Below are positions 42,483-51,508 of a DNA stretch of 64,000 nucleotides, piece after piece. How positions within the stretch are numbered: the first letter of the stretch is position 1; the number at the start of each line of letters is the position of its first letter. The translations under genes were made by a program, and so were the position numbers. The notes under the pieces are model-generated. The model worked only from the letters and a program-made list of their open reading frames with translations. It made no database searches and had not been told where the DNA came from. The DNA comes from Streptomyces aureoverticillatus (GTDB lineage: Bacteria > Actinomycetota > Actinomycetes > Streptomycetales > Streptomycetaceae), in assembly GCF_014649395.1 (NCBI RefSeq), contig NZ_BMSY01000012.1, positions 186,001 through 250,000 of the forward strand, in the 5' to 3' direction.

Positions 42483-43148
42483 TCACTCGGCCTTCGCCCA
42501 CAGCGAGCGCACGTGCCCCAGGTGCCGGCGCATGCACGCCTCGGCGCCCTCGGCGTCGCCCGCCAGCATCAGTTCGAGCAGTTCCAGGTGCTCCTCGGCG
42601 GACGGGATCAGGCGGTCCCGCTCGTCCAGTGTGCTCAGGCCGTACAGGCGGGTGCGCTTGCGCAGGTCGCCGACGGTCTCGACGAGCCGGTCGTTGCCGG
42701 AGAGCGCGAGCAGCGAGAGGTGGAACTGCCGGTCGGCCTCGAGATAGCCGATCAGGTCGTGCTCGCGGGCGGCGCGCACAATCTCCTCGGCCGCCGGCCG
42801 CAGCGCCTCCAGCTCCTCGCGGGTCGCGGTGCGCGTGACCTGGCCGACCGTGGGGATCTCGATCAGGGCGCGGATCTCGGTGTACTGGTCGAGGTCCTTC
42901 TCGGTGACCTCGGTGACCCGGAATCCCTTGTTGCGGACGGGCTCGACCAGGCCCTCACGGGTCAGGTCGAGCATCGCCTCGCGCACCGGGGTGGCGGAGA
43001 CACCGAAGTCCTCGGCGAGGCCGGGCGCGGAGTAGACCTGGCCCGGCCGGAGTTCGCCGGAGATCATGGCGGCGCGCAGGGCGTGGGCGACCTGGTCGCG
43101 CAGGCGCTCCCTGGCGGTGACGAGGGTGCGCTGCTTCAGGTGGCCCAT
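42483..43148 (-). CDS. GntR-family (FadR/FCD) regulator of the hydroxyproline locus
   Basis: A 221-residue regulator. The winged helix-turn-helix lies at about residues 12-75 (LRDQVAHALRAAMISGELRPGQ, then LAEDFGVSATPVREAMLDL), and the FCD ligand domain follows with acidic and His residues (RQFHLSL, HLELLELM) that usually bind a metal and a carboxylate ligand. It lies directly after the semialdehyde dehydrogenase gene. A motif shared with four other sites overlaps its promoter, suggesting self-control. The inducer is likely hydroxyproline or a pathway intermediate; this is inference. Confidence 0.9.
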   Translation of the reverse strand: MGHLKQRTLVTARERLRDQVAHALRAAMISGELRPGQVYSAPGLAEDFGVSATPVREAMLDLTREGLVEPVRNKGFRVTEVTEKDLDQYTEIRALIEIPTVGQVTRTATREELEALRPAAEEIVRAAREHDLIGYLEADRQFHLSLLALSGNDRLVETVGDLRKRTRLYGLSTLDERDRLIPSAEEHLELLELMLAGDAEGAEACMRRHLGHVRSLWAKAE

Positions 43149-43184
43149 GGTCTTCCCTTCGTGCCCCGACTGGACCGGCCCATC

Positions 43185-43201
43185 GTACAATGTCACATGG
43201 T
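43185..43201 (+). promoter_or_regulatory. Predicted GntR operator 2 (before the regulator gene)
   Basis: GTACAATGTCACATGGT lies 37 bases upstream of the GntR start and overlaps the stop codon of the dehydrogenase gene. The core ATGT-C-ACAT is a perfect small palindrome. Confidence 0.65.
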
Positions 43202-44590
43202 TTTTCCTGGTGACAGGGTGTACGTGCGGCTGGAGGTGTAGAACTCCAGCGCGGCGCGGCCCTGTTCGCGCGGGCCGTGGCTGGAGTCCTTGGTGCCGCC
43301 GAAGGGCAGGTGGAAGTCGACGCCGGTGGACGGGGCGTTGATCCGGATCATGCCGGTGTCCAGCTCGTCCAGGGCGCCGAGCGCCGCGTCCAGGTCGGTC
43401 GTGTGCACCGAGGTGACCAGGCCGTACGGCACGGCGTTGGTGACGCGGACCGCCTCGGCCAGGTCGTCGGCCGTCAGCAGGGCCGCGAGGGGTCCGAAGA
43501 CCTCCTCGCGCAGCAGCCGATGGTCCGCGGGCACCTTCTCGGCGAGGGTGGGGGCCACGTACCAGCCGGGGCCGTCGTGCACGGTGCCGCCGGCCGGCAG
43601 GGCGAGGCCCGCCCAGGCGTCGCCGACGTGTTCGCGGGCCCGCTCGGAGATGAGCGGACCGCACACCGTGGCGGGGTCGGCCGGGTCTCCGACCGTGATG
43701 CTCCGCAGCGCCTCGGCGAGGGCTTCCCGCAGGGGGTCGGCGGCGGCGCCGACGGCGATCACCCGGCTGGTGGCGGTGCACTTCTGCCCGGCGTATCCGG
43801 CGATGGCGGCGGCCAGGTGGGCGGCCGCCCGCTCGATGTCGGCGTCCGGGAGGACGATCGCCGCGTTGAGGCCGCCCATCTCCGCCTGGGCCGGGATGCC
43901 GCGTGCGGCGGCCGCGGCGGCGACCGCCTGCCCGGCCCCGGTCGAGCCGGTGAAGGAGACGGCGTCGGCGGCGGAGGCGACCGCGGCACCCTCGGCGGCT
44001 CCGCCCGGGACGACCGTGAACACCCGCTCCGGCAGCTCCCGTTGGACGATCTCGGCGAGCCGCTGCGCGCAGGCCGTGGCCTCGGGCGCGGGCTTGAGGA
44101 CGACCGCGTTGCCCGCCGCGAGCGCCGGGGCGGCCTTCCAGCTCGGGATGGCGAAGGGGAAGTTCCAGGGTGTGATCAGCCCCGCGACCCCGTGCGGGCG
44201 GCGGCGGGTCAGCAGCAGTCCGGACCCGCCGGACCCCGCCGGTCCCGCCGTTTCGTGGACGGCACCGACGGGCTCGTACGGCGCCTGGGCGTAGTACCGC
44301 CAGATCGCGGCGGTCCGGGCGACTTCGGCGCGTGCCTCGGTGAGCGGCTTGCCGACCTCCCGTACGGCGAGCGCGGCCAGTTCGTCCGCGGCGCTCTCGA
44401 CGGCGGCGGCGATCGCGGCGAGAGCCTCCGAGCGGGCGGCCGCGCCGCCGCGCAGCCAGCCGGTCTGGGCGGTGCGGGCCCGCTCGACGGCGTCGGCGGC
44501 ACCGAAGGCGCCTGCCGGGCGCACCCGGGCGACGACGTCGGTGGGGTCGGCCGGGTTGCGGGAGACAACCGGCGGCGGAGTGGCGGTCAC
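43193..44590 (-). CDS. 2-oxoglutarate semialdehyde dehydrogenase
   Basis: A 465-residue NAD(P)-dependent aldehyde dehydrogenase. The fold shows ITPWNFPFAIPSWK, the catalytic Glu region QAEMGGLN and the nucleophile Cys271 in GQKCTATS, followed by EEVFGPL. The last step of hydroxyproline breakdown oxidises 2-oxoglutarate semialdehyde to 2-oxoglutarate, and the neighbouring genes make this the likely substrate. GTG 44590 overlaps the epimerase stop (GTGA) and has GGAGG nine bases upstream. Confidence 0.9.
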   Translation of the reverse strand: MTATPPPVVSRNPADPTDVVARVRPAGAFGAADAVERARTAQTGWLRGGAAARSEALAAIAAAVESAADELAALAVREVGKPLTEARAEVARTAAIWRYYAQAPYEPVGAVHETAGPAGSGGSGLLLTRRRPHGVAGLITPWNFPFAIPSWKAAPALAAGNAVVLKPAPEATACAQRLAEIVQRELPERVFTVVPGGAAEGAAVASAADAVSFTGSTGAGQAVAAAAAARGIPAQAEMGGLNAAIVLPDADIERAAAHLAAAIAGYAGQKCTATSRVIAVGAAADPLREALAEALRSITVGDPADPATVCGPLISERAREHVGDAWAGLALPAGGTVHDGPGWYVAPTLAEKVPADHRLLREEVFGPLAALLTADDLAEAVRVTNAVPYGLVTSVHTTDLDAALGALDELDTGMIRINAPSTGVDFHLPFGGTKDSSHGPREQGRAALEFYTSSRTYTLSPGKTM

Positions 44591-45588
44591 AGGAGGAAAC
44601 CTCCGGGGAAGGGGTCGTCCGGGTCGAGGAAGTACTGGGCGGTGCCGGTGATCCAGGCGCGCCCGGTGATGGCGGGCACGACGGCCGGCACGCCGCCGAC
44701 CTCCGTCTCGGCGACCAGGCGGCCGGTGAACCGGGTGCCGATGAAGGACTCGTTGACGAAGTCCCGGTGCAGCGGGAGTTGGCCGCGGGCGTGCAGCTGC
44801 GCCATCCGCGCGGACGTGCCGGTGCCGCACGGGGAGCGGTCGAACCAGCCGGGGTGGATGGCCATGGCGTGCCGGGAGTGCGCGGCGTCGGAGCCGGGGG
44901 CCGCCAGATAGACGTGCTTCACGCCGCCGATCTCGGGGCTCTCCGGGTGTGTGGGCCGGTCGGTGGCGTTGATGGCGTCCATGACGGCGAGCCCGGCGGC
45001 CAGCAGATCGTCCTTGCGGGCGCGGTCGAACGGCAGCCCCAGCGCGTCGAGTTCGACGAAGGCGTAGAAGTTGCCGCCGAAGGCGAGGTCGTAGGTCACC
45101 GTGCCGAGGCCGGGGACCTCGGCCTTGCGGTCGAGGCCGACGCAGAACGCCGGCACGTTGGTCAGCGTGACCGAGGTCGCGGCGCCGTCCCGCACGGCGA
45201 CGTCGACGGAGACGAGCCCCGCCGGGGTGTCGAGGCGGACCGTGGTGACGGGTTCGACGACCGGCACCATCCCGGTCTCGACCAGCACGGTCGCCACCCC
45301 GATGGTGCCGTGGCCGCACATGGGGAGCAGGCCGGACACCTCGACGTACAGGACGCCGTAGTCGGCGTCGGGCCGGGTGGGCGGCTGGAGGATCGCGCCG
45401 CTCATCGCGGAGTGGCCGCGCGGCTCGTACATCAGGAGCGTGCGGATGTGGTCCAGGTGCTCGATGAAGTGGAGCCGGCGTTCGGCCATGGTGGCGCCGG
45501 GGATCACTCCGACGCCGCCGGTGATCACGCGGGTGGGCATGCCTTCGGTGTGCGAGTCCACCGCGTGGAAGACATGGCGTGTGCGCAC
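44587..45588 (-). CDS. 4-hydroxyproline 2-epimerase (proline racemase family)
   Basis: A 333-residue epimerase. Both catalytic cysteines are present: Cys91 in PMCGHGTIG and Cys254 in SPCGTGTSARMA, which together remove and replace the alpha proton. Members with the neighbours seen here convert trans-4-hydroxy-L-proline to cis-4-hydroxy-D-proline. GTG 45588 is preceded by AAAGGA. The gene is followed by the semialdehyde dehydrogenase (four-base overlap) and preceded by the deaminase gene (65-base gap), forming one operon under operator 3. Confidence 0.93.
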   Translation of the reverse strand: MRTRHVFHAVDSHTEGMPTRVITGGVGVIPGATMAERRLHFIEHLDHIRTLLMYEPRGHSAMSGAILQPPTRPDADYGVLYVEVSGLLPMCGHGTIGVATVLVETGMVPVVEPVTTVRLDTPAGLVSVDVAVRDGAATSVTLTNVPAFCVGLDRKAEVPGLGTVTYDLAFGGNFYAFVELDALGLPFDRARKDDLLAAGLAVMDAINATDRPTHPESPEIGGVKHVYLAAPGSDAAHSRHAMAIHPGWFDRSPCGTGTSARMAQLHARGQLPLHRDFVNESFIGTRFTGRLVAETEVGGVPAVVPAITGRAWITGTAQYFLDPDDPFPGGFLL

Positions 45589-45653
45589 GGGCGTCCTTTC
45601 GACGGTCGGGCGGTCGGGTGGTGGTGCGGGGCTGTCCGACGGTGGTCCGCTGG

Positions 45654-46562
45654 TCAGCGGTGGCCGTTGGCGACGGCCTTCTCGGTCGCGGTGCGCACGG
45701 CAGCCTCGTCCTCACCGGTGAGCGAGGTGCGCGGCGGCCGGACCGGTCCGCCGGGGCGCCCGACGATGTCCATGGAGAGCTTGATCGACTGGACGAACTC
45801 GGTCTTGGAGTCCCAGCGCAGCAGGGGGTGCAGCGAGCGGTACAGGGGCAGCGCCGTCTGCAGGTCCCCGGCGACGGCGGCGTGGTAGAGCCGGGCGCAG
45901 GCGGCGGGGAAGGCGTTCGGGTAGCCGGCGATCCAGCCGACTGCCCCGGCCACGGCGAGCTCAAGGAGCACGTCGTCGGCGCCGATCAGCAGGTCGAGTT
46001 CGGGGGCGAGCTCGGCGAGCTGGTAGGCACGCCGGACATCGCCGGTGAACTCCTTGACGGCGACGATGTGCCCGTCCGCGTGCAGGGCGGCGAGCAGGGC
46101 CGGGGTCAGGTCGACCTTGGTGTCGATGGGGTTGTTGTACGCGACGACGGGCACCCCGGCCGCGGCCACCTCGGCGTAGTGGGCCCGTACGGACGGCTCG
46201 TCGGCGCGGTAGGAGTTCGGGGGCAGCAGCAGGACCGAGCCGCACCCGGCCTCGCCCGCCTGCTCCGTCCAACGGCGCGCCTCGGCGCTGCCGTACGCGG
46301 CGACACCGGGCATCACGCGTGCCGGGTCGCCCGCCGCCTCGACCGCGGTGCGCACCACGCGGGCGCGCTCCTCGTCGGTGAGGGTCTGGTACTCACCGAG
46401 CGAGCCGTTGGGGACGACGCCGTCGCACCCGTTGTCGATGAGCCAGCGGACGTGCTCGGCATAGGCGTCGTAGTCGACGGAGAGGTCTTCGCGGAGAGGG
46501 AGCGCGGTGGCGACCATGATGCCGCGCCAGGGACGGGTGGAGTTCCAGGTGGTGGCGGTCAT
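45654..46562 (-). CDS. DapA-family lyase, probable pyrroline-4-hydroxy-2-carboxylate deaminase
   Basis: A 302-residue (beta/alpha)8 lyase of the dihydrodipicolinate synthase family. The Schiff-base lysine is Lys170 in IVAVKEFTG and the conserved Tyr is in VVAYNNP. In hydroxyproline pathways this family deaminates 1-pyrroline-4-hydroxy-2-carboxylate to 2-oxoglutarate semialdehyde, and context supports that role here. ATG 46562 has AGAAGGG nine bases upstream. Operator 3 ends 19 bases before the start codon, where it would block transcription start or elongation. Confidence 0.9.
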   Translation of the reverse strand: MTATTWNSTRPWRGIMVATALPLREDLSVDYDAYAEHVRWLIDNGCDGVVPNGSLGEYQTLTDEERARVVRTAVEAAGDPARVMPGVAAYGSAEARRWTEQAGEAGCGSVLLLPPNSYRADEPSVRAHYAEVAAAGVPVVAYNNPIDTKVDLTPALLAALHADGHIVAVKEFTGDVRRAYQLAELAPELDLLIGADDVLLELAVAGAVGWIAGYPNAFPAACARLYHAAVAGDLQTALPLYRSLHPLLRWDSKTEFVQSIKLSMDIVGRPGGPVRPPRTSLTGEDEAAVRTATEKAVANGHR

Positions 46563-46580
46563 GTGATCGAACCCTTCTAT

Positions 46581-46597
46581 AGTGTGTGACATTTTAC
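46581..46597 (-). promoter_or_regulatory. Predicted GntR operator 3 (before the deaminase operon)
   Basis: On the - strand the site is GTAAAATGTCACACACT, sharing the TCACA core and flanking GTA with the other copies. Confidence 0.65.
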
Positions 46598-46736
46598 AGA
46601 TGTGCGGGCGTCCGGGAAAGGGCGCGGGGAGGGAAGCCTGCGGCGAGGAGGCGGAGCCTGCGGTGGAGGCGCGGTACATGTCCGCCCAGCGGCGCGGCGC
46701 GTGTCCGCCCTACGGAGGTGAGTGCGGCTGTATCCG

Positions 46737-48386
46737 TCAGCGGTCGGGCTCGACGGGGGACTTGGGCGACTTGGGCGACTCGGGGGACCTGGGCGAATCG
46801 TTGGACTCGGGGGACGTGGGCGGCTCGGGTGGCTCGCCCGGCTCGAGCGCGGCGAGAGCGCCGAGCGCGACGGGGACGGCGAGCGGCCTGCGCTCACCCG
46901 GCGGCGCCACGGCGCCATCCGCTCCGGCCGCACCGGCCACTCCGGCCGCACCGGCCGCACCGTTCGCACCGGCCGCGAGGCAGGCCACGGCCGCACCGCA
47001 CATGCGGCCCTGACACCACCCCATGCCCGCGCGGGTGAGGAGCTTGACCGTCCGGGCGTCGCGGGCGCCGAGATCGGCGACGGCCTCGCGGATGGCCCCG
47101 GCGGTCACCTCCTCACAGCGGCACACGTCGGTGTCCTCGGCCAGCCACTCGGGCCAGCCGGGGCCGGGGGCGTGCGCCCGGGCCATGGCGTCCGCGAAGG
47201 AACGCATGCGGTCCCGGCGCCGGCGCAGCCGCGCCACGTGCGCGGACTCCGTCCGCGGCGCCCGCACGCCCAGCCGGGCGGCGACCGCGTAGGCCGCCAA
47301 TTCGCCCTCGGCGCGGGCGAGTTGGGCGCCGCCGACCCCGCCGGTCTCCCCCGCCGCCCACACTCCGGGCACCGAGGTCTCCTGGTGTCCGTCGAGGACG
47401 AGGGCGCTGGTGCCGTCCGCGGTGGGGCGCGTGGCGCAGCCGAGCCCCACCGCGAGGTCGATCTGCGGGGCCAGGCCGTGGCCCACGGCCAGCGCGTCGC
47501 ACGCGATCCGACGGCCCGTCCCCGGCACGGGCCGCCAGTCGCCGTCGAGCCGGGAAACGGTGACCGCCTCCACCCGCTCGCGTCCGTGCACTTCGGTGAC
47601 CGCGCTGCGGGTGCGCAGCCGCACCCGGTGGCGCAGCAGCGCCGAACCGTGCACCACCGCCTCCAGCAGCTTGTGCGGGTTGGCGGCGAGGGCGCGGTGA
47701 TGGCGGGCGTAGCGCAGGTAGCCGGTCGCCTCCACCACGGCGGGGACGTGCGCCCCGGCGGCGGCGAGCGAGGAGGCGACGGCGAGCAGCAGCGGCCCGC
47801 TGCCGGCGACGACGATCCGTCTGCCGGGCAGTACGAGACCCGACTTGAGCATCGCCTGGGCGCCGCCCGCGCCCACGACACCCGGCAAGGTCCAGCCGGG
47901 GAAGGGCAGTTGGCGCTCGTAGGCACCGGTGGCGACGAGGATCGCCCGCGCCTGTACGCGTACCGGCCGCTCCCCCGCCCCGTCGGCGCCGGTCACGGCG
48001 TGCACCGCCCACAGCTCGTCGCTCTGCCGGGCCACCGTCCACACGTGGTGTCCGGCGAGGTGCGTGATGCCGCCGGTCGCCTGCCTGCGCCGGCGCAGGT
48101 CGGCGAAGGCGGCCCAGTCGTGGTGCAGGGCCTCGGGCCGGGCGGCGCCGAGCGCCGGCTCCGGCGTGCGGTAGAACTGGCCGCCGACGTGGGCGGAGGC
48201 GTCCAGGAGGGCGACGGTCAGGCCGAGTTCGGAGGCGGTGACGGCGCCCGCGAGGCCGGCGGAACCCGCGCCGATGACCGCGAGGTCGTACGGTTCGCCC
48301 GGCTCCTTCGACGCATGCGGTGCGTGTGGTTCGTGCGATGCATGCGGTTCGTGCGGTTCATACGCCTCAGACGCCGAGAGCGGCAC
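46737..48386 (-). CDS. D-hydroxyproline dehydrogenase, large FAD/2Fe-2S subunit
   Basis: A 549-residue subunit resembling the alpha subunits of opine, cyanide (HcnB) and D-hydroxyproline dehydrogenases. It has an N-terminal FAD site DLAVIGAGSAGLAGA, a central nucleotide site RRIVVAGSGPLLLA, and a BFD-like cluster domain with CRCEEV and GWCQGRMC. It works with the small 2Fe-2S and the FAD subunits encoded upstream to oxidise cis-4-hydroxy-D-proline. Both ends are odd: the first 30 residues are EPH/HAS-type repeats and the last 25 are SPES/SPKSP-type repeats, both encoded by 9-bp units. GTG 48386 overlaps the small-subunit gene by 20 bases. Confidence 0.9.
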   Translation of the reverse strand: MPLSASEAYEPHEPHASHEPHAPHASKEPGEPYDLAVIGAGSAGLAGAVTASELGLTVALLDASAHVGGQFYRTPEPALGAARPEALHHDWAAFADLRRRRQATGGITHLAGHHVWTVARQSDELWAVHAVTGADGAGERPVRVQARAILVATGAYERQLPFPGWTLPGVVGAGGAQAMLKSGLVLPGRRIVVAGSGPLLLAVASSLAAAGAHVPAVVEATGYLRYARHHRALAANPHKLLEAVVHGSALLRHRVRLRTRSAVTEVHGRERVEAVTVSRLDGDWRPVPGTGRRIACDALAVGHGLAPQIDLAVGLGCATRPTADGTSALVLDGHQETSVPGVWAAGETGGVGGAQLARAEGELAAYAVAARLGVRAPRTESAHVARLRRRRDRMRSFADAMARAHAPGPGWPEWLAEDTDVCRCEEVTAGAIREAVADLGARDARTVKLLTRAGMGWCQGRMCGAAVACLAAGANGAAGAAGVAGAAGADGAVAPPGERRPLAVPVALGALAALEPGEPPEPPTSPESNDSPRSPESPKSPKSPVEPDR

Positions 48387-48681
48387 GGCCGTGTCCTTCC
48401 TGCGTGGTGACGGCGTCGCCGGGCCGGGCGGGGACCAGGCAGGCCCGCTGGTTGGGCTCACCGTTGATGGTGGCGAGGCAGTCGTAGCACTGGCCGATGC
48501 CGCAGAACGCCCCCCGCGGCCTGCCGCCGACCCGCGTGGTGCGCCAGGCGACGATGCCGGCGCCCCAGAGCGCGGCGGCGACGGACTGCCCGGGCAGGGC
48601 GGTCACGGTACGGCCGTCCATCGTGATCTCGAACGGTGGACCAGGCTGCGCGCCGACCAGTTCGGCGGGGGTTCGGGCCAC
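48367..48681 (-). CDS. D-hydroxyproline dehydrogenase, small 2Fe-2S subunit
   Basis: A 104-residue plant-type 2Fe-2S protein. Cluster ligands are in GAFCGIGQCYDCLATINGE and the following ACLVP. It matches HcnA/SoxA-type gamma subunits of three-part FAD dehydrogenases. It is encoded between the FAD subunit (61-base gap upstream) and the large subunit (20-base overlap), so the three are co-translated. The start is GTG 48681. Confidence 0.9.
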   Translation of the reverse strand: MARTPAELVGAQPGPPFEITMDGRTVTALPGQSVAAALWGAGIVAWRTTRVGGRPRGAFCGIGQCYDCLATINGEPNQRACLVPARPGDAVTTQEGHGRAALGV

Positions 48682-48741
48682 GGGGGCCTCCTCTCGTGAC
48701 GGGGTGGCGGGTGACGGGAAGGGCAGGCGCGACCGTCGGGT

Positions 48742-49896
48742 TCAGGCCGCGGAGGCGAAGCGCTCCGGCCGGAACGGGGCGATGTCCAGCGGCGGTTCCC
48801 GCCCGGCCAGGGCCTGGGCGACGATCAGTCCGGTGGCCGGGGCGAGGCCGATCCCGGCGCCCTCGTGGCCGCAGGCGTGCAGCAGTCCGGGCACGCGCGG
48901 GTCGGCGCCGATGGCGGGCAGGTGGTCCGGCAGATAGGGGCGGAACCCCGGGTAGGTCCGCATGACCCGCACCCCGGCCAGGACCGGGAACAGGGCGGTG
49001 GCCTGGGCCGCGAGGCGGCGCAGCACCTCCACCGAGAGGGTGCGGTCGAAGCCGACCCGCTCCCGGCTCGCGCCGATCAGGACCGGGCCCGCCGGGGTGC
49101 CCTCGACCACCGCCGAGGTCTGCAGCGCGGCGGAGCCGCTGGCCACGTCGGCCACGTAGTCCGCCGCGTACACCTTGCGGCGCACCACCCGCGGCAGCGG
49201 CTCGGTGACCAGCACGAAGCCGCGGCGCGGCAGGACGGGCAGGGCCACGCCCGCGAGGCGGGCGAGCTCGCCGCCCCAGGCTCCGGCGGCGTTCACCACG
49301 TACGGAGCGTGGACCGGCCCCGAGGCCGTCCGCACCCCTTGGATCTCGCCGGATCCTCCGGTGAGCAGGCCGGTGACCTCCTCGCCGAGGTGCAGCCGGA
49401 GCCGGGCGCCGGCCGCGCGCAGCAGGTGCGCTGCGGCCAGCGCGGGCATGACCTGGGCGTCCTGGGGGTAGTGGACGCCCCCTGCCAGACCGGGGGCGAG
49501 GTGCGGCTCCAGGTCGTGCAGGCGGTCCGCCGGGATCTCCTCCGCCGTGACGCCCGCCTTGTGCTGGGCGGCGGCGAAGTCCCGCAGCGCGGTCATCCCC
49601 TCCTCGTGGGAGGCGACGACCAGGCCGCCCTTGGCCTCGTACTCGATCTGCGGCGGGAGTTCCTCGGCCAGTTCCCGCCACAGCCGGGTGGACAGCAGCG
49701 CGAGGTCGAGTTCGGGCCCCGGCTCCTTGTCGGAGACCAGCAGGTTGCCCTCACCGGCCCCCGTGGTGCCGCCCGCGACGGGGCCGCGGTCGAGCACGGT
49801 GACCCGCAGGCCGGACCGGGCGGCGTAGTAGGCGCAGGCCGCGCCGACCACACCGGCGCCGACCACGATGACATCCGCGGAATCTCTCGTGAGCAC
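48742..49896 (-). CDS. D-hydroxyproline dehydrogenase, FAD (DadA-like) subunit
   Basis: A 384-residue FAD amine oxidase of the DAO/DadA group. The dinucleotide fold is VIVVGAGVVGAACAYYAA, and the GTTGAGEGNLLVSDKEPG segment, PRRGFVLVTEP and the C-terminal LLHACGHEGAGIGLAPATG block are family marks. It should carry out the oxidation of cis-4-hydroxy-D-proline, passing electrons to the other two subunits. The GTG at 49896 has no ribosome site and operator 4 sits only four bases upstream, so the transcript may be leaderless. Confidence 0.9.
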   Translation of the reverse strand: MLTRDSADVIVVGAGVVGAACAYYAARSGLRVTVLDRGPVAGGTTGAGEGNLLVSDKEPGPELDLALLSTRLWRELAEELPPQIEYEAKGGLVVASHEEGMTALRDFAAAQHKAGVTAEEIPADRLHDLEPHLAPGLAGGVHYPQDAQVMPALAAAHLLRAAGARLRLHLGEEVTGLLTGGSGEIQGVRTASGPVHAPYVVNAAGAWGGELARLAGVALPVLPRRGFVLVTEPLPRVVRRKVYAADYVADVASGSAALQTSAVVEGTPAGPVLIGASRERVGFDRTLSVEVLRRLAAQATALFPVLAGVRVMRTYPGFRPYLPDHLPAIGADPRVPGLLHACGHEGAGIGLAPATGLIVAQALAGREPPLDIAPFRPERFASAA

Positions 49897-49900
49897 GCCA

Positions 49901-49917
49901 GTAATATTTCACATTGC
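49901..49917 (+). promoter_or_regulatory. Predicted GntR operator 4 (before dehydrogenase operon)
   Basis: GTAATATTTCACATTGC, inside the longer near-palindromic CCAGT-N..-ACTAGTGG stretch 49898-49925. It lies right before the GTG of the FAD subunit. Confidence 0.7.
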
Positions 49918-49988
49918 ACTAGTGGCTGCCAAGAGGTCGATCCAGAAACACGAGGCCGATCCAGAATGGCGAGTTCAAGGACAGGCCC

Positions 49989-51458
49989 TCAGCCGTCCAT
50001 CAGCCCTCCCATCCACTCCTCGACCGCGTCCGGCGTCCGCGGCAGGGCGCTCGACATCAGTCGTGCCCCGTCCGCCGTGACGACCAGGTCGTCCTCGATG
50101 CGCACGCCGATGCCGCGCAGCTCGGCGGGCAGCGTCTCGTCGTCCGGCTGGAGGTAGAGCCCGGGCTCGACGGTGAGCACCTGCCCTTCCTCCAGCACCC
50201 CGTCCAGGTACGTCTCGGCGCGCGCCTGGGCGCAGTCGTGGAGGTCCAGACCGAGCATGTGCCCGCTGCTGCACAGCGTGTAGCGGCGGTGGAGGTCACC
50301 CTCGGCGCTGCTCAGCACACCCCATTCGGTGAGCCCTTCGGCGATGACCCGCATGCACGCCCGGTGGAAGTCGCGGAAGCTCGCCCCGGGCTTCAGTGCG
50401 GCGATGCCCGCGTCCTGCGCGGCGAGGACGAGGTCGTACACCTGCCGCTGGACGGAGGAGAAGCGGCCGGAGAGCGGAAGGGTGCGGGTGATGTCCGCCG
50501 TGTAGAGGGTGTCGGTCTCGACGCCCGCGTCGAGCAGCAGCAGTTCCCGGGGGTCCAGTGGGCCGTCGTTGCGGATCCAGTGCAGGACGCACGCGTGCGC
50601 GCCGGACGCGGCGATCGTCTCGTAGCCGACGCCGTTGCCCTCGGCGCGGGCGCGCAGCCCGAAGACGCCTTCGATCCAGCGCTCGCCGCGGGGGTGGGCG
50701 AGGGCACGCGGCAGCGCCCGTACGACGTCCTCGAAGCCCGCGGTGGTGTGGTCGACGGCCAGTTGGAGCTGCGCCACCTCCCATTCGTCCTTGACCAGCC
50801 TCAACTCGCTGACAGCGGCGGCGAGTTCGCGGTCTGCGGTCACGTCGCGGCCCGGCGGGAGCTGCCCGGCGTCGTCGAGGCGGGCGCAGCGGATGCCGGT
50901 CATCCGCTCGGCCTCCGAGAGGTCAGGGCGCCGCCCCACCCAGAACTCGCCGTAGCGGCGGTCCCGGTAGAACTCCTCGCCGACGCGCGGGGAGCGCGGC
51001 CGCACGTGGAGCACCGCCTCGTGCCGGTGCGGGCCGTCCGGCTCCAGGATCAGGACGTGGCCCGCCTGCTCCTCGCCGGTCAGTCCGGTGAGCCACGCGT
51101 AGGCGGAGTGCGGCCGGAAGCGGTAGTCGCAGTCGTTCGAGCGGACCCTCAGCTCACCGGCCGGGATGACGAGGCGCTCGCCCGGGAAGCGGGCGGAGAG
51201 CCGGGCACGGCGGGCCGGGGTGAGGTCGGCGACCGGGAGCCGGATGTCGTCGGGCAGCGGGCTCGCGGCCCAGTCGGCGGCCATGAAGGCGGCGAACTCC
51301 GGCGAGACCGGGAGATCGTGGCTGACGGTGCGGAGCGCGGTGGCGACAGGACTGCCGGGCTTGTCGAGCTTGTCGAGCTTGCCGGGCTCGTCGAGTGTGC
51401 CGGGCTCGTCGAGCTTGTCGGGCTTATCGAGCTTGCCGGACTTGTCAGGCTTGTTCAT
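49989..51458 (-). CDS. Aminopeptidase P (Xaa-Pro aminopeptidase, M24B)
   Basis: A 489-residue metallopeptidase that removes the residue before a proline. After an aminopeptidase P N-terminal domain (about residues 60-210) comes the pita-bread domain with metal ligands in LLDAGVETDTLYTADITRT (two Asp), SSGHMLGLDLHD (His), VEPGLYL (Glu) and GIGVRIEDD (Glu). The first 35 residues are KPDK/KLDEPG-type repeats from a 15-bp tandem array and are not part of the family. ATG 51458 has GAGGGG six bases upstream. It diverges from the peptide importer across operator 5, fitting breakdown of Gly-Pro-Hyp peptides. Confidence 0.93.
   Translation of the reverse strand: MNKPDKSGKLDKPDKLDEPGTLDEPGKLDKLDKPGSPVATALRTVSHDLPVSPEFAAFMAADWAASPLPDDIRLPVADLTPARRARLSARFPGERLVIPAGELRVRSNDCDYRFRPHSAYAWLTGLTGEEQAGHVLILEPDGPHRHEAVLHVRPRSPRVGEEFYRDRRYGEFWVGRRPDLSEAERMTGIRCARLDDAGQLPPGRDVTADRELAAAVSELRLVKDEWEVAQLQLAVDHTTAGFEDVVRALPRALAHPRGERWIEGVFGLRARAEGNGVGYETIAASGAHACVLHWIRNDGPLDPRELLLLDAGVETDTLYTADITRTLPLSGRFSSVQRQVYDLVLAAQDAGIAALKPGASFRDFHRACMRVIAEGLTEWGVLSSAEGDLHRRYTLCSSGHMLGLDLHDCAQARAETYLDGVLEEGQVLTVEPGLYLQPDDETLPAELRGIGVRIEDDLVVTADGARLMSSALPRTPDAVEEWMGGLMDG
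51359..51450 (-). repeat. Tandem repeats at the 5' end of the aminopeptidase P gene
   Basis: Imperfect 9- to 15-bp units (ctcgtcgagcttgtcgggc type on the + strand) repeat across the first 30 codons and encode a Lys/Asp/Pro-rich leader. Confidence 0.7.
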
Positions 51459-51508
51459 CAGGCCCCCCTCGGGCACGGGTGAGTAACGAAGAGACCAGCA
51501 TCTTGCCA

